Position numbers and translations under genes: made by a program. A stretch of DNA of 41,854 nucleotides, from NCBI GenBank assembly GCA_029061225.1, contig JAIDSM010000014.1:1-41854 (forward strand), read 5' to 3'. Position 1 is the first letter of the stretch, and each line of letters begins with the position of its first letter. Below the pieces are notes generated by a model. The model saw nothing but the letters and a program-made list of their open reading frames with translations, had not been told where the DNA came from and searched no databases. Shown piece after piece: positions 41,245-41,854 of the stretch. The stretch comes from Muribaculaceae bacterium (GTDB taxonomy: Bacteria > Bacteroidota > Bacteroidia > Bacteroidales > Muribaculaceae).

Positions 41245-41251
41245 GTTTTTT
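41224..41251. promoter_or_regulatory. 28-bp perfect palindrome, candidate operator
   Basis: aaaaaacattgatt (41224-41237) is followed at once by its exact complement aatcaatgtttttt (41238-41251). It covers the -33 box of the AraC promoter, where a dimeric repressor or autoregulator would sit. An alternative is a bidirectional A-stem-T terminator, but the stem would be only 6 bp and AT-rich. Confidence 0.6.
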
Positions 41252-41259
41252 CGTTGTAA

Positions 41260-41277
41260 GTTGGACGTTTTACGTTG
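41260..41277 (-). repeat. Inverted exact copy of the acgtccaacgt repeat
   Basis: These 18 bases are the exact reverse complement of 2170-2187. They place the same dispersed motif in a second intergenic region 39 kb away. Confidence 0.75.
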
Positions 41278-41362
41278 TCAGAGTAAATATAAATTCCCCT
41301 ACGCTTAGGGAATATGGTATTTATTTGTAGGATATGGGTAATTCCTTTTCTCATTATGTATA

Positions 41363-41370
41363 TAATTTTG
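41363..41370 (+). promoter_or_regulatory. Possible -7 element upstream of the small ORF
   Basis: TAATTTTG lies 4 nt before the ATG at 41375. No TTTG is seen at the expected -33 distance. If real, transcription would start around 41376-41378. The first usable start codon would then be the in-frame ATG at 41396. Confidence 0.35.
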
Positions 41371-41374
41371 CACC

Positions 41375-41575
41375 ATGAAAACAAGACAAGCCAAAATGGA
41401 AAAGGAAATCATCAAGCGACTCTGCAGTGAGGAAGTAGTAATCTACATAGCGAACCGTCATAAGATCGAACCGGAGACTCTGATAACAGGATTTCTGACA
41501 GGAGACCGCTATGCCCCTTCAATTCTCCTTGAAAACGAACGGGAAATCCTTCGAGGTCTGATGAACGAAATTTAG
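41375..41575 (+). CDS. Small protein of unknown function
   Basis: A 66-aa (or 59-aa, from the ATG at 41396) soluble protein: MEKEIIKRLCSEEVVIYIANR and a second half EPETLITGFLTGD...ENEREILRGLMNEI. It has no signal peptide or TM segment and is predicted helical. The sequence style is that of small Bacteroidales proteins sometimes found beside toxin-like genes, but no partner is visible here. The proximity of a TAATTTTG box favours the shorter start. It lies between two minus-strand AraC genes. Confidence 0.55.
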   Translation: MKTRQAKMEKEIIKRLCSEEVVIYIANRHKIEPETLITGFLTGDRYAPSILLENEREILRGLMNEI

Positions 41576-41649
41576 GTCTGACACAAAGTAAATGTGTATT
41601 TAATATTATATCGGAAAAAGCAAGAGGTATGAAAATGATGGGACGGAGG

Positions 41650-41854
41650 TTAGGTAATCCGTATAGTGTTGCGGTAGGCAGAGGGGGAGAGGCCCTTCAT
41701 TTTTTTGAAAAATGTTCCGAAAAACGATTGATTTGGAAATCCTAATATTTCACTAATCTCCTGAATGGAACGTGAGGGATCGCGCAGGAGCACCTTTGCC
41801 TCGAGCATTACCCGGATATTGATCCACTCCTTAGGGCTTCTTCCGCTTGCCTCG
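41650..41854 (-). CDS. AraC-family regulator, C-terminal part (partial)
   Basis: The frame enters from the right edge and ends in TAA at 41652-41650. It covers 67 residues: SPKEWINIRVMLEAKVLLRDPSRSIQEISEILGFPNQSFFGTFFKKMKGLSPSAYRNTIRIT in essence. This is the second HTH of an AraC-type DNA-binding domain, with the EISEILGF...SFFGTFFKK...SPSAYR signature. The sensor half is outside the window, so its ligand and targets are unknown. The stretch 41576-41649 has no gene. Confidence 0.88.
   Translation of the reverse strand, partial: EASGRSPKEWINIRVMLEAKVLLRDPSRSIQEISEILGFPNQSFFGTFFKKMKGLSPSAYRNTIRIT

Noticed and set aside
1..41854. CRISPR array
   Set aside because: No regularly spaced 24-40 bp repeats with unique spacers were seen. 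The tandem units at 202-357 and 2158-2196 are contiguous and have other explanations.
1..41854. tRNA or rRNA genes
   Set aside because: I saw no tRNA-like TTCRA arm with matching acceptor stems and no rRNA-like conserved blocks in the intergenic regions; a tRNA scan would be decisive.

Overview
The window looks like chromosomal DNA from a gut-type Bacteroidales, most plausibly Muribaculaceae or a close relative. The reasons are: repeated promoters of the Bacteroidota form TTTG/ATTG, 19-20 nt, TAnnTTTG; little use of Shine-Dalgarno sequences; many Bacteroidota-type lipoproteins and secreted proteins; a rhamnogalacturonan operon; PepSY-like, DUF4861 and AspT/YidE-type proteins; and a C-terminal tail of the type found on Prevotella/Muribaculaceae secreted enzymes. 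The genus assignment is inference, since no rRNA or marker gene is present.

Region 1 (1-2388): the tail of an unknown gene, a lipoprotein with a duplicated 26-residue helical repeat, and a probable type II toxin-antitoxin pair bracketed by a ~42-bp direct repeat. About 490 bp of non-coding, repeat-bearing DNA follows. Region 2 (2389-12856) is the highlight. One promoter leads a compact nine-gene operon built around a 1025-aa tubulin/FtsZ-superfamily protein. It sits between a small inner-membrane protein and a zinc-ribbon/TM/MORN protein, followed by six exported proteins: an unknown, an LPP20-like, an NTF2-like, a PEGA+TonB-C protein, a possible outer-membrane barrel and a lipoprotein. Together these could form a cytoskeleton-to-outer-membrane apparatus.

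Region 3 (12927-16811): a YncE-type beta-propeller, an SGNH hydrolase and an MBOAT acyltransferase, probably an extracytoplasmic O-acetylation operon. Region 4 (16835-19546, minus): purC, queH and an SDR of the D-mannonate oxidoreductase type. Region 5 (19635-24338): leuA-leuC-leuD-leuB with a promoter and an attenuator-like leader hairpin. It is followed by a convergent, 3'-overlapping TPR membrane protein.

Region 6 (25769-32531, minus): a four-gene pectin (rhamnogalacturonan I) operon, PL11-GH105-DUF4861-GH2, with its own promoter and terminator and no SusC/SusD in view. Region 7 (32730-37268): a PepSY-like protein, a cupin, an AspT-type transporter, HU and a Sel1-repeat protein, most separated by strong intrinsic terminators. 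Region 8 (37570-41854): an amidohydrolase, a lipoprotein antibiotic-biosynthesis-monooxygenase (ABM) protein and an esterase, with an AraC regulator convergent to them. A 28-bp perfect palindrome lies on the AraC promoter. A small unknown ORF and the 3' end of a second AraC-type gene close the window.
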